64,000 nucleotides of DNA. It comes from Flavobacterium agri. Its GTDB lineage: Bacteria; Bacteroidota; Bacteroidia; Flavobacteriales; Flavobacteriaceae. Position 1 is the stretch's first letter. The number at the start of each line of letters is the position of its first letter. Below, in pieces: positions 50,193 through 59,095 of the stretch. Below the pieces are notes generated by a model that was not told where the DNA came from, searched no databases, and saw only the letters and a program-made list of their open reading frames with translations. The position numbers and the translations under genes were made by a program. The DNA lies in contig NZ_JACBJI010000001.1 of NCBI RefSeq assembly GCF_013401995.1, positions 62,001 to 126,000 on the forward strand, read 5' to 3'.

Positions 50193-51149
50193 ATGCATAT
50201 GTTCAGCAAGCGCTTTTTCCAAACTCTTATAAGCAGTTTTGTGCTGCTATCCGTTTCCTATTCTGCAAATTGCCAAAGTGGGAAACCAAAACCAGCCGCG
50301 ACAAAAGACGATACTTTCAGACTGTTCTATTTAGGTGGCCAATCGAATATGGAAGGATTCGGTTACGTCAAGGACTTGCCTGCCGAACTGACATCGCCAA
50401 TGCCCAATGTATACATTTTCGACGGAAACCGCGGAGGCGACGGCGAACCCAATCTCGGGCTTGGCAAGTGGGAACAGTTGCAACCGGGCCACGGAACCGG
50501 TTTTTCTTCGGACGGAAAAGAAAACAAACCTTCCGATCGGTTCGGTGTCGAGTTGACTTTCGCAAAACGGATGAAGGAATTGTATCCGGGCGAAAAGATC
50601 GCATTGGTGAAATACGCACGCAACGGATCGGGAATCGATAGCCTCGCCACGGGGCCTTTCGGTTGTTGGGAACCCGAATACTCGGCCAAACCGAACCAAT
50701 ACGATTTTTTCCTCAAAACGGTCAAGGATGCAATGAGCGCCAAGGATGTAAACGGTGACGGAAAAACCGATGTACTCATTCCGTCCGGAATTCTCTGGAT
50801 GCAAGGCGAGGCCGACGGTTCGTTTACGGAAGAGGTCGCTTTTGAGTATTACGACAACCTCAGACATCTCATGGATAAGATGCGTGAAGTGTTCAACGAC
50901 AAGGATTTGCCTGTAGTAATCGGTAAAATTTCAGATTCCGGCAATAGCGAAAGCGGTATCGTATTCAAATTCGGCGATATCGTGAGGGCCATGCAGGAAA
51001 AATTCGTGCGTAATGATGCCAACGCCGCAATCGTGAGGAGTACGTCCAAATATGCCTATTCTGACCCTTGGCATTACGACAGCGCCGGATATATTGACCT
51101 GGGCAAGCGATTCGCCGAGGAAATGTCTAAACTAATGAATAAGAAATAG
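50193..51149 (+). CDS. Secreted SGNH-type esterase (sialate O-acetylesterase-like)
   Basis: 318 residues. A signal peptide (about 1-28, ending SANCQ) leads into the SASA/DUF303 domain: LGGQSNMEGFG with the catalytic serine, PSGILWMQGEADG, and DPWHYDSAGYIDLG with Asp and His. The family removes acetyl groups from sialic acid or plant polysaccharides. It is followed at one base by an alpha/beta-hydrolase gene and then a GNAT gene, a likely unit for deacetylation. ATG 50199 is an alternative start two codons later. Confidence 0.88.
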   Translation: MHMFSKRFFQTLISSFVLLSVSYSANCQSGKPKPAATKDDTFRLFYLGGQSNMEGFGYVKDLPAELTSPMPNVYIFDGNRGGDGEPNLGLGKWEQLQPGHGTGFSSDGKENKPSDRFGVELTFAKRMKELYPGEKIALVKYARNGSGIDSLATGPFGCWEPEYSAKPNQYDFFLKTVKDAMSAKDVNGDGKTDVLIPSGILWMQGEADGSFTEEVAFEYYDNLRHLMDKMREVFNDKDLPVVIGKISDSGNSESGIVFKFGDIVRAMQEKFVRNDANAAIVRSTSKYAYSDPWHYDSAGYIDLGKRFAEEMSKLMNKK

Positions 51150-51150
51150 A

Positions 51151-51972
51151 ATGAAAAAAGTCATCGTGATCGTATTGTTTTTGGCGCTCGGAGCAACCGG
51201 ATGCGCCCAAAAGGATTTGCGAAACCTCATGTACGGCGCGCACAAACAACAAAATCTCGATTTGTTCCTGCCTGCCAAAATCGATTCCAAAACACCTGTG
51301 CTGATCATGTTGCACGGTGGCGCGTGGAGTTTGGGCGGTAAGGAATACACAGACAAGACCGCTCGTGATTTGCGCGATCGTGGTTTTGTAGTAGCCAATG
51401 TAGATTATCGCTACGTGAATGAAAATGTTCATGCTAAAGATTTACTCGACGATATAAACGAGGCCGTAAAATATATGCAGTCACATGCTTCAGAATACGG
51501 ATTTGCTTCGAAAGGTTACCATTTTTCGGGAATCAGCGCCGGTGCACATCTCGCGATGTTGTACAGTTATACGCGAAATGCTGGCGTCAAATCTGTAGCC
51601 GTGCTTTGCGGACCGACGCAATTCGATACCGACGAAAATAAGAAGCATATCGAAAAACTGCTATTGACCCAAGTACTCGAGCAGCTCGCCGATTCGAAAT
51701 ACGAAAAGGACAAAAAACCGAATGCGAAGTTTACCGCGATCAGTCCGTATGCGCGAATCAGCAATATCCCGACTTTGTTGTTTCACGGCGATAAGGACGA
51801 ACTTGTACTGTATTCCCAATCGGTGTTGATGTTACAGGAATTGAAGAAAGCCAATGTGGAAAGCAAACTGATAACCCTCGAAGGCAAAGGGCACGACTGC
51901 GGCATGAATCAGCCCGATTCAGAAAAAATGGTACTCGACAACATCGAAAATTGGGTGAGGATACATTCGTAA
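51151..51972 (+). CDS. Alpha/beta-hydrolase lipoprotein (BD-FAE-like esterase)
   Basis: 273 residues. Lipobox LGATGCAQKDL (Cys18). Oxyanion-hole LMLHGGAWSLGG, serine in SGISAGAHLAM, Asp in HGDKDELV and His in GKGHDCG. The HGGAW motif marks the hormone-sensitive-lipase/feruloyl-esterase-type branch. It follows the SASA esterase by one base, and the pair may act on acylated glycans; that is inference. Confidence 0.9.
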   Translation: MKKVIVIVLFLALGATGCAQKDLRNLMYGAHKQQNLDLFLPAKIDSKTPVLIMLHGGAWSLGGKEYTDKTARDLRDRGFVVANVDYRYVNENVHAKDLLDDINEAVKYMQSHASEYGFASKGYHFSGISAGAHLAMLYSYTRNAGVKSVAVLCGPTQFDTDENKKHIEKLLLTQVLEQLADSKYEKDKKPNAKFTAISPYARISNIPTLLFHGDKDELVLYSQSVLMLQELKKANVESKLITLEGKGHDCGMNQPDSEKMVLDNIENWVRIHS

Positions 51973-51985
51973 AACCGTCATCCGT

Positions 51986-52501
51986 ATGCTATTTTCAGAA
52001 CGCTTATCACTCGACAGGCCGCGCAATGAAGATTTTACGCGGTACTACGAAATCAATTCCGATCCGCAGACCAATCTTTTCAATCCGAAAGGACCGATGG
52101 ATTTCGATACCGCACGAACACGTTTCGACGGATTCCTGCAGCATTGGGAAGAACGCGATTTCGGAAGTTGGGTCGTCAGGCTTAAAGATTCCGGGCACAT
52201 AATCGGTTTCGGCGGATTGTCTTATCTGATGTACGGCGATCAATTGCGGCTCAATTTGGGATACAGGTTTGACCAAGCGGCATGGCATAAAGGTTATGCG
52301 ACCGAACTAAGTCGATTCGCGATCGCACACGGATTTTCAGATTTGCGATTGTCCGAAATATACGCACTCGTCAGACCCTCGCATTCGGTGTCGATAAAAA
52401 TCCTTGAAAAATGCGGACTGACTTCGTTCGGTACTTTAGATGACGCGCCCGGTCAGCATCACAGTTTAGTATATAGGATCGAAAATCCGAAAGCGGTTTA
52501 A
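51986..52501 (+). CDS. GNAT N-acetyltransferase, RimJ/RimL-type
   Basis: 171 residues. Acetyl-CoA site motif A appears as LGYRFDQAAWHKGYATEL; the N-terminal FSERLSLDRPRNEDF (outlined) and C-terminal HSVSIKILEKCGL are typical of ribosomal-protein-acetyltransferase-like members. The acceptor is unknown. It starts 13 bases after the esterase gene. Confidence 0.92.
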   Translation: MLFSERLSLDRPRNEDFTRYYEINSDPQTNLFNPKGPMDFDTARTRFDGFLQHWEERDFGSWVVRLKDSGHIIGFGGLSYLMYGDQLRLNLGYRFDQAAWHKGYATELSRFAIAHGFSDLRLSEIYALVRPSHSVSIKILEKCGLTSFGTLDDAPGQHHSLVYRIENPKAV

Positions 52502-52510
52502 GGTACGAAA

Positions 52511-52732
52511 TTATTCGTCCTTCATGCTTCTGACAATCGTCGCCAATCCGCGAAAAGCGAAATAAACGGCACCGAAACACATGGTAATCCCGACGGCAAG
52601 AACCACATAATGCCAATTGTTCTGTTGGTTCTGGAACGCGTTGTAAATCACGGGCGGCCCGATAAAAAAAAGAGGCAAGGCGTAAACCAGGAATTTGATT
52701 CCTTTGTTGAGTAAGTCTTTATCTGTCGGCAT
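52511..52732 (-). CDS. DUF6095 membrane protein (73 aa)
   Basis: Two hydrophobic helices, about residues 10-30 and 41-60, separated by a short NQQNNWHY loop. Start motif MPTDKDLLNKGIKF and tail RSMKDE are as I remember for DUF6095. ATG 52732 is used since the only upstream in-frame start is a TTG. It overlaps the preceding gene's end by 14 bases. Confidence 0.8.
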   Translation of the reverse strand: MPTDKDLLNKGIKFLVYALPLFFIGPPVIYNAFQNQQNNWHYVVLAVGITMCFGAVYFAFRGLATIVRSMKDE

Positions 52733-53009
52733 TTTCGTTGTTTTTTTCAAGTGATAGATTGATGCCGATGCTTATCGCAAAAGCAAGCGCGGTATGTAAA
52801 AAGCCACCAAAAAAAGCGGCTATGTAGCGCGCGTAACCATAGCGGTCGTGGCCTGTATCTATAACGTCGGTCGTGAGCAATACACTTTCCATAGCAAAGA
52901 AAAACAACAGGTTCACGATCAGGAACGTATTCCGGAAGCGCCATTTCCGGATCATCCATACAGAAATGATCCACAGCACCGGGCAAAGGACAAGTATGAT
53001 CGGCACCAT
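52719..53009 (-). CDS. Small hypothetical membrane protein (96 aa)
   Basis: Three hydrophobic helices are visible (about 2-18, 27-45 and 65-85) with charged turns and a polar C-terminus. The stop overlaps the DUF6095 start by 14 bases, so the two products are coupled. It lies 12 bases after murQ on the same strand. No family recognised. Confidence 0.82.
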   Translation of the reverse strand: MVPIILVLCPVLWIISVWMIRKWRFRNTFLIVNLLFFFAMESVLLTTDVIDTGHDRYGYARYIAAFFGGFLHTALAFAISIGINLSLEKNNENADR

Positions 53010-53021
53010 CCTTTTTGAAAT

Positions 53022-53855
53022 TTACAGTTCGAGCTTTTTGGGATCGTAATGGTCTACGGCCTTGCGCACGCTTCCGTATTTCACGAGCATTTCGGACGCT
53101 TCTTCGTAAGAAACCGGGATTTCTCCCATAATCATGCGTACGCCTCTGTCTACTAGTTTGTCATTGCTGAGCTGCATGTCGACCATTTTGTTGCCTTTGA
53201 CGCGTCCGAGTTGGATCATCGTCGCCGTCGAAATCATGTTAAGCACCAATTTTTGCGCGGTTCCGGCTTTCATTCGCGAGCTTCCGGTTACGAATTCCGG
53301 GCCTACGACAACCTCGATCGGAAATTGGGATACCAAAGCCAAAGGGCTTCCCGCATTACACGTAATTCCGCCGGTCAGGATATTCTTCTCGTTGCATTTG
53401 GTCAAGCCTCCGATCACATAAGGGGTCGTACCCGATGCCGCGATACCGATTACCGTATCATTCTCTGAAATGCCAGCTTGCTCAAGGTCGATCCACGCTT
53501 GTTGCGTATCGTCTTCGGCGTTTTCGACCGCACGTCGTATGGCTTTGTCACCACCGGCGATGATGCCGTTGACCAAATCGAAAGGCACGCCGAAAGTAGG
53601 CGGGCACTCCGACGCGTCCACGATGCCGAGACGTCCCGAAGTTCCGGCTCCTATGTAAAACAAACGCCCGCCGTTTTTCATCCTGAGCACGATTTGGGAA
53701 ACCAAAGCCTCGATTTGCGGAAGCGCTTTTTCCACGGCCAAAGGAACGGTTTTGTCTTCGTTGTTGATGTTGCGCAACAATTCCGAAACGGGCATGTGCT
53801 CTAGCGAGTCGTATTTAGAGGATTGTTCGGTGGTTTTGGTGAAGTCGGTGGACAT
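53022..53855 (-). CDS. murQ: N-acetylmuramic acid 6-phosphate etherase
   Basis: 277 residues. Cleaves the lactyl ether of MurNAc-6-phosphate during cell-wall recycling. SIS-domain motifs: GAGTSGRLGIVDASECPPTFG (outlined) holds the catalytic glutamate, and SSRMKAGTAQKLVLNM the substrate loop. The length is slightly short of the typical 300. A kinase (anmK/amgK) is not in the window. A good promoter is at 53944-53976. Confidence 0.95.
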   Translation of the reverse strand: MSTDFTKTTEQSSKYDSLEHMPVSELLRNINNEDKTVPLAVEKALPQIEALVSQIVLRMKNGGRLFYIGAGTSGRLGIVDASECPPTFGVPFDLVNGIIAGGDKAIRRAVENAEDDTQQAWIDLEQAGISENDTVIGIAASGTTPYVIGGLTKCNEKNILTGGITCNAGSPLALVSQFPIEVVVGPEFVTGSSRMKAGTAQKLVLNMISTATMIQLGRVKGNKMVDMQLSNDKLVDRGVRMIMGEIPVSYEEASEMLVKYGSVRKAVDHYDPKKLEL

Positions 53856-53943
53856 GTAATTTGTTTAAGCCGCGAATTGCACGAATTCCGCGAATGGGAT
53901 AGTGAATCCGAGGTGTTGGACATTCTTTTTATTACGCGAATGA

Positions 53944-53976
53944 CAAAGATAGGCAATGTAGCCGATGGAACTTCAA
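53944..53976 (-). promoter_or_regulatory. Promoter for the murQ unit
   Basis: On the reverse strand TTG at 53976-53974, 22-base spacer, TATCTTTG at 53951-53944; leader about 85 bases to ATG 53855. Confidence 0.55.
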
Positions 53977-54004
53977 AACGTTGCTTCTTCGTCGAAAACA
54001 ATCG

Positions 54005-54712
54005 CTAAAGAAAAGTCGCCAGCAAAATCCCGAGTACGATTACCGTAATCTTGGCGATATTGAATTTGTGGTTCTCGCTCGCCTCAAAAATGATCGTAGA
54101 CGAAATATGGAACAAAATCCCGATCACGACGGCCGTAATCTGCGGATAATAAGCCGCCAATCCAGGCAACGCCACCGAAGCGTACGTGCCGATCGGCGTC
54201 ATCAGCGCGAAAGTGAACATGAACGCGAACACTTTTGTCTTGTCCAATCCGGCGTTGAGGAAAAAAAGCGTGAGGATGATCGCTATAGGCAAGTGATGGA
54301 TCGCGATTCCCCAAGCCAGATCGTGATGATGTCCGACAGGGAAACCTTCGAGCAGCGCGTGCAGACACAAACTGATGAAAAGCGACCACGGAATCTGGTT
54401 CATATGTCCGTGTCCGTGGACATGTCCGTGTTCGGCTCCTTTCGAAAAGAATTCGAGTACGATCTGCAGCAAAATCCCGCCCATGATAAAAATCCCGACA
54501 GACAAACCGTGGTTGTGTCCGTCTCCTGTTTCATGCGAGTGCGAAGTCGCTTCGTACACTTCGGGCAACAAATGCAACACCGTCAGCGAAAGCAGGAACG
54601 AGCCGCTGAACGCGAGCAACAGTTTGAGGTTGGTCTTTTTCTGCGGACGCAAAACCAAAGCGACCGCATATCCGATCAATACCGAAAGCAAAGGCAGCAG
54701 ATAATTCATCAT
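54005..54712 (-). CDS. ZIP-family metal transporter
   Basis: 235 residues with eight predicted helices. A histidine-rich loop, GAEHGHVHGHGHMNQI, and HNHGLSV sit between helices, and HALLEGFPVGHHHDLAWGIAIHHLPIAI (outlined) contains the ZIP metal-binding helix with H and E/D. Moves zinc or iron into the cytoplasm. Its start overlaps the methyltransferase gene's end by four bases, so both are on one message. Confidence 0.92.
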   Translation of the reverse strand: MMNYLLPLLSVLIGYAVALVLRPQKKTNLKLLLAFSGSFLLSLTVLHLLPEVYEATSHSHETGDGHNHGLSVGIFIMGGILLQIVLEFFSKGAEHGHVHGHGHMNQIPWSLFISLCLHALLEGFPVGHHHDLAWGIAIHHLPIAIILTLFFLNAGLDKTKVFAFMFTFALMTPIGTYASVALPGLAAYYPQITAVVIGILFHISSTIIFEASENHKFNIAKITVIVLGILLATFL

Positions 54713-55467
54713 TTGAAAACCATGATTAGTCGTTCGCTATCGTTTTTGTGGAATTTGCGCAGCTTGTAATCGCCGAAAACGTCGAGCAGGTAAATGCCCG
54801 CCTGATCCATCATGGACTCGAAATCGGACAGGGTAAGCGCCTTCACTTTTTCGTAGAAGCAAAAATCCTGGGCGTCGTCGTTGAATTTGATTTCCTTGAC
54901 GATGTGGTTGTCCTCGACGTATCGTTTGATATGGAAATCGATGCCGTCGACGCTTTTCGTTTCGGACGGCACGAGATTTTGTATCACTTGGTCGACGTTC
55001 ATGAAATCGATGACCGCGAACCCGTATTCCGAAAGGCTGTCGTGGATGGCCTTGAGCGTCGTGAAATTGTCGTCGTCGCTCTCGAAATAGCCGAAACTCG
55101 TGAACAGGTTGAAGATCGCGTCGAATTTTTCTTCCCAAGGCTCACGCATATCGTGCACTTGGAAATGCAACGTTTCATTCGCGTATTTCGACGCTTCGTT
55201 AATGCTGTTTTCAGACAGATCGGCGCCTGTGACGTCGTATCCGAGTTGATTCAGGTAAATCGAATGTCGTCCTTTTCCGCACGCCAGATCGAGGATTTTA
55301 GCGTTTTCAGGCAAATTGAGGTAAGACGTGATGTTGTCCATGAACAACTGGGCTTCGGCATAATCACGGTCTTTGTAAAGGATATGGTAATAAGGCGTGT
55401 CGAACCAAGAGGCGTACCAGTTTTCGGGTTTGCCGCCATTGGTCGTCGTGCTGTGGGAATTTGGCAT
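54709..55467 (-). CDS. Class I SAM-dependent methyltransferase
   Basis: 252 residues. Motif I ILDLACGKGRHSI, the acidic end of strand 2 (VTGADLSENSI) and motif post-I are clear, with AIFNLFTSFGYFESDDDN following. The substrate is unknown; the fold resembles small-molecule or UbiE-like enzymes. It starts 62 bases from the divergent rlm gene and stops four bases inside the ZIP gene. ATG 55467 is preferred to longer in-frame starts that overlap the rRNA methyltransferase gene. Confidence 0.88.
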   Translation of the reverse strand: MPNSHSTTTNGGKPENWYASWFDTPYYHILYKDRDYAEAQLFMDNITSYLNLPENAKILDLACGKGRHSIYLNQLGYDVTGADLSENSINEASKYANETLHFQVHDMREPWEEKFDAIFNLFTSFGYFESDDDNFTTLKAIHDSLSEYGFAVIDFMNVDQVIQNLVPSETKSVDGIDFHIKRYVEDNHIVKEIKFNDDAQDFCFYEKVKALTLSDFESMMDQAGIYLLDVFGDYKLRKFHKNDSERLIMVFK

Positions 55468-55528
55468 GTACGTATGGGCTGAGTCTTGCAAATTTAGACT
55501 ATTTTTGCAGCGTTTAAGCGATTTCCGG

Positions 55529-56686
55529 ATGGAAAATAATTTTGCGATGGTCGCCAAGACCTTCTTCGGATTTGAGGAAATTTTGGCCAAGGAACTACAA
55601 CAATTGGGCGCCCAAAGGGTAGAACCCGGCGTGCGTATGGTAAGTTTCTTCGGAGATAAAGGGTTCATGTACAAAGCCAACCTGGCCTTGCGCACGGCGT
55701 TGAAAATCCTCAAGCCGATTCACAAGTTCCGAGCGTTCAACGAAGCGAGCCTGTATAAAGGCATCCAAATGATCGACTGGTCGGAGTTTATCGATGCGAA
55801 CCAGACGTTCGTGATCGATGCGACCGTGCATTCCGATCATTTCAAGCATTCCGAATTCGTCGCCCAAAAGTGCAAGGATGCGATCGTGGACCAATTCCGC
55901 AACAAGACGGGCCAGCGTCCGAGCGTAGACAAAAACCACCCCGATCTGAGGATCAACATCCATATCGGGCGTGAGGATTGCAATGTTTCGCTCGATACGT
56001 CGGGTGCGTCGCTTCACCACAGAGGATATCGCACCGCCACGAACATCGCACCCATAAACGAAGTGCTTGCCGCGGGTATGCTTTTGCTTTCGGGTTGGGA
56101 CGGACGCAGCGATTTTCTCGATCCCATGTGCGGTTCGGGAACCATTTTGGCTGAGGCCGCGATGATTGCATGCAACGTTCCGGCGAACATCAACCGAAAG
56201 GAATTCGCTTTCGAGAAATGGAAGGATTGGGACAACGAGCTTTTCGACATGATCGTGAATTCACTGCTTAAGAAGACACGCGAGTTCCATTATGCGATCG
56301 TGGGTTACGACAAGGCGCCATCGGCCGTAATGAAAGCCAAGGACAATATCCGCAACGCCAACCTTGAGGATTACGTCAAGATTTACGAACGCAATTTCTT
56401 CGATACGCAAAAAGAGAACAACGGGCCGTTGCACATGGTGTTCAATCCGCCGTATGGGGAAAGGCTCGACATACAGCTCGAGCGTTTTTACCGTGAACTT
56501 GGGGATACGCTCAAGAATTCCTATCCGAATACGAACGCGTGGTTCATCACCGCGAATCTGGAAGCGTTGAAATACGTCGGGCTCAAGCCTTCGCGCAAAA
56601 TCAAACTGTTCAATGGCAGCCTAGAGGCACGTCTTGTGAAATACGAGATGTACGAAGGCAGCCGCAAAGCCAAATTCCAGCAATGA
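55529..56686 (+). CDS. THUMP-domain rRNA methyltransferase (RlmL N-terminal type)
   Basis: 385 residues. The THUMP domain covers about 20-160. The methyltransferase has motif I FLDPMCGSGTILAEAAMI and the NPPY catalytic motif (MVFNPPYGERL). It corresponds to the single-activity 23S rRNA G2445-type enzyme rather than the double RlmL/K. TATTTTTG at 55500-55507 is its -7 element. The next gene overlaps the stop by four bases. Confidence 0.93.
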   Translation: MENNFAMVAKTFFGFEEILAKELQQLGAQRVEPGVRMVSFFGDKGFMYKANLALRTALKILKPIHKFRAFNEASLYKGIQMIDWSEFIDANQTFVIDATVHSDHFKHSEFVAQKCKDAIVDQFRNKTGQRPSVDKNHPDLRINIHIGREDCNVSLDTSGASLHHRGYRTATNIAPINEVLAAGMLLLSGWDGRSDFLDPMCGSGTILAEAAMIACNVPANINRKEFAFEKWKDWDNELFDMIVNSLLKKTREFHYAIVGYDKAPSAVMKAKDNIRNANLEDYVKIYERNFFDTQKENNGPLHMVFNPPYGERLDIQLERFYRELGDTLKNSYPNTNAWFITANLEALKYVGLKPSRKIKLFNGSLEARLVKYEMYEGSRKAKFQQ

Positions 56687-56916
56687 CGCCACAAACCAAA
56701 GCTTTGATCTACAATTTCGTGGGATTCGCGATCCTGTATATCCCGTTGTATTTCATCATCCAGCACTTTACCGATCTGTCGGGTTGGTGGCGACCGATCA
56801 CGGCAGCCGTGGCCACGACGATACTTTCGCCCAAATTCCAGGCGGTACGCACCAAAGACGGCATGAAGATCTTTATGTCGTGGTTGTTCGTCAAGGGATT
56901 GAGGGAAGTGAAGTAG
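56683..56916 (+). CDS. Small membrane protein coupled to the rRNA methyltransferase (77 aa)
   Basis: Two hydrophobic stretches (about 8-27 and 35-50) with a basic end (KFQAVRTKDGMKIFMSW). The ATG overlaps the preceding stop (ATGA). It lies in a reading frame that also runs further upstream, inside the methyltransferase gene, but the start at 56683 is the one that fits coupling. No family recognised. Confidence 0.75.
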   Translation: MTPQTKALIYNFVGFAILYIPLYFIIQHFTDLSGWWRPITAAVATTILSPKFQAVRTKDGMKIFMSWLFVKGLREVK

Positions 56917-56924
56917 GTATGGGC

Positions 56925-56959
56925 AGTGGCAGTGACAGTAGCAGAAAGCAGTTGCAGAA
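56925..56959. repeat. Low-complexity GCAGT-type tandem stretch
   Basis: AGTGGCAGTGACAGTAGCAG continues with variants to 56959. A similar stretch, AGTGGCAGTAGCAGTTGCAG, lies at 27791-27810. Both are intergenic. They are short slippage-prone repeats. Confidence 0.5.
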
Positions 56960-57001
56960 ACAGTTAGTTCCGGTGATCATAATTCTCTCTGAAATATCAA
57001 A

Positions 57002-57493
57002 ATGATTGAGCCTTTAATCGGATTTACGATCTTTTCCGTGTTTGTGTTTTTGCTTCTCAAATTACCCAATAAGACGAGAGCGGCACAATATAAAACGTTG
57101 ATCGACAAAATAAAACCGCAAACCAAACGCTACATTGAACAAACAAAAAGTTCAACTTCTACTTGGGGATTGAATAATCCTGAGTTTTTATTCAATCGCT
57201 GCGATATCTATTTAACGCAAACGGCCATCGTAATTTTAGGTTTCACAAAAGATAGTTTTTTCAAGCAATTGTCATTGCCCATCATTTTGACAAAGGATAT
57301 TTCGGCGTATGCTGCTGAATATCCGTATTGCCATGTGACACAAGTCAACAAGATGGATTTCGGAAATAATGTAGTGACGATTGACTTCGGAGAAAAAGGA
57401 ATTCTCCAGACAGAAGTGAAAATAAGATTGGCTCACTTGGATGAAACCGCGATAGGTATGATGAAGCTTATTGTTGAGAAGAAGAACTGGTAA
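57002..57493 (+). CDS. Membrane-anchored hypothetical protein (163 aa)
   Basis: One N-terminal helix (about 3-20), then a polar domain with no cysteine cluster. The C-terminal half is strand-rich (VVTIDFGEKGILQTEV). The AT content and lysine codon use differ somewhat from its neighbours, which may suggest recent acquisition. No family recognised. Confidence 0.78.
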   Translation: MIEPLIGFTIFSVFVFLLLKLPNKTRAAQYKTLIDKIKPQTKRYIEQTKSSTSTWGLNNPEFLFNRCDIYLTQTAIVILGFTKDSFFKQLSLPIILTKDISAYAAEYPYCHVTQVNKMDFGNNVVTIDFGEKGILQTEVKIRLAHLDETAIGMMKLIVEKKNW

Positions 57494-57502
57494 CGGTCCT
57501 TT

Positions 57503-57856
57503 CTACAAAAATCCGAGTTGTTTTTTGATTTTGGGCGGAAGTTTATCTTTCACCAATCCATACGATTGCGTGATGTAGGCTTCGAGTTCCTTTTTTGCGA
57601 TCGCATTCGCATCTTCGAGCAAAACCCATTTGTAGCGCGCCACGTATGGAGCCGGTTTGAAGATTTCTCCCGAAGTGAGTTCTTCGAATTCGGCATCGGT
57701 GACTTTGAACGTTATGGAAGTGGGCGTCTGGTCGAGACCGGTTACGCAAAACATTTTTTCGCCTACAGAAAACACGAGGTCGTGGCCCCATTTGATGTCT
57801 TCGGTGACCTTCTCAAGACTGTTGCAAAAACTTCTGATCGCTTCTACGTCTGTCAT
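57503..57856 (-). CDS. MmcQ/YjbR-family protein
   Basis: 117 residues. The start VEAIRSFCNSLEKVTEDIKWGHDLVFSVGEKMFC (outlined) and the later YVARYKWVLLED are diagnostic of the YjbR family, a double-psi DNA-binding-like fold of unknown role. Its start overlaps the DUF6048 gene by four bases. Confidence 0.92.
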   Translation of the reverse strand: MTDVEAIRSFCNSLEKVTEDIKWGHDLVFSVGEKMFCVTGLDQTPTSITFKVTDAEFEELTSGEIFKPAPYVARYKWVLLEDANAIAKKELEAYITQSYGLVKDKLPPKIKKQLGFL

Positions 57857-58596
57857 TTCTTTTTGGGTTTGGCTTCTTTTTCGGCGGCTTTTACTTTCGA
57901 CTTGTAGATTGGAATGAAATACGAAACGGTATAATTCATACCGACGCCGAACTTCCCTTCGTAGGTGCGATGGAATCCGGGAATGTAAAGGTTCGCGAAA
58001 TTATCGGGCGTTTTCTCGGAAACCATGTAATTGAGACGCGCGCTGAATCCGACATATATATTAGTCAATACTTCGGCTTTCATGCCTAAAACGACTTCGG
58101 CCCAACTTGCCGACAAACCTTTGAATTCCTCTCCCGAGATAATCGTGATTTCCTGTCCGTAATCGTTGTGCGGATTGTAGATTTTGTACGAATTCAGTTT
58201 TTGGCTGAACGAACTCACGCCGTAACGCAACCCGATCGTGATCACGTTCTCCATGTCGAGCCAGTTGTCGTAGAAATTGTAATCGAAGCCCACTTTGAAA
58301 TACGTGCCTTTCGTGGTGAAGTTCACGCGGTCGTCGTCGGTCGTCTTGTCTTCGTTGCCGATTTCGGCGGCGAGGAAATAATTGCGCGTAAGACGGTAAT
58401 CGCCTACGAGTTCGAGCCCGCGGTAATCGTCGTCCCAAAAGCTTCTGCTCAATTTGAAAAGATCGACCCCGACGCGAAGCCCGTGCCTGGTATATTTAGG
58501 CGCGACGGTATCGGTCTTGACGGCTACCGAATCCTTTTGGGCAAAAGACGCGGCGCAACAAAAAAGGCTAAAAATAAATGCGTATATGCGTTTCAT
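57853..58596 (-). CDS. DUF6048 outer-membrane-like protein
   Basis: 247 residues with a signal peptide (CCAASFAQ). The body alternates hydrophobic strands, with YFKVGFDYNFYDN and ARLNYMVSEK, and the tail is a basic run KAAEKEAKPKKK. The family is known to me only by number. The ATG at 58596 is used, because the earlier candidate is a TTG. It overlaps the DUF6452 gene by 29 bases. Confidence 0.83.
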   Translation of the reverse strand: MKRIYAFIFSLFCCAASFAQKDSVAVKTDTVAPKYTRHGLRVGVDLFKLSRSFWDDDYRGLELVGDYRLTRNYFLAAEIGNEDKTTDDDRVNFTTKGTYFKVGFDYNFYDNWLDMENVITIGLRYGVSSFSQKLNSYKIYNPHNDYGQEITIISGEEFKGLSASWAEVVLGMKAEVLTNIYVGFSARLNYMVSEKTPDNFANLYIPGFHRTYEGKFGVGMNYTVSYFIPIYKSKVKAAEKEAKPKKK

Positions 58597-59083
58597 CCTC
58601 AAATTCTATGGTATGGGTGTCGATTACGATATTCCTGATCCACGTGCCCGGATTCCCATTGTTCAAAATTACGGCCGGAATTCCTATGTCCTGACTCAAA
58701 TCGAAAACGGTCTTGTAACCGCAGGCCCGAGACACATAAACATCTCTGGTAGCGTAATTGAACATGAGGGAATCGGTAAACGTAAGCGTGTTCGGGTTTT
58801 CGTCGTCGTTTATGGTAAACGCATACGTCGTTGTCGTGTCGAATGTCTTCAGCGGGACGAATACTTTGTTCGTGGCCGTGTAGGTAAGTACCGAATCGGT
58901 TTCGGTAGACTTCAACGTCATGTTGGTCACGTTCTTGGCCAGCGTCGTATTGTTGTAATCGTAGAATTCGACCACGATACGAGGCGTAGTAGGCGTAGAT
59001 CCGCCGCATACGTCGTCGCGTTCGCAATTCACCTGGAATACGGCAAAAAGTACGACAAGACAGCAGCAAAAGATTCTTTTCAT
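58568..59083 (-). CDS. DUF6452 lipoprotein
   Basis: 171 residues. The signal peptide has a cysteine at the end of the hydrophobic core (FQVNCERDD), so it is probably a lipoprotein, and CGGSTPTTPRIVVEFYDYNN follows. The family is found immediately downstream of rlmD and upstream of DUF6048 in flavobacteria, from memory, and that order is seen here. Function unknown. Confidence 0.85.
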   Translation of the reverse strand: MKRIFCCCLVVLFAVFQVNCERDDVCGGSTPTTPRIVVEFYDYNNTTLAKNVTNMTLKSTETDSVLTYTATNKVFVPLKTFDTTTTYAFTINDDENPNTLTFTDSLMFNYATRDVYVSRACGYKTVFDLSQDIGIPAVILNNGNPGTWIRNIVIDTHTIEFEDETHIRIYF

Positions 59084-59095
59084 AGCAAAATCAGA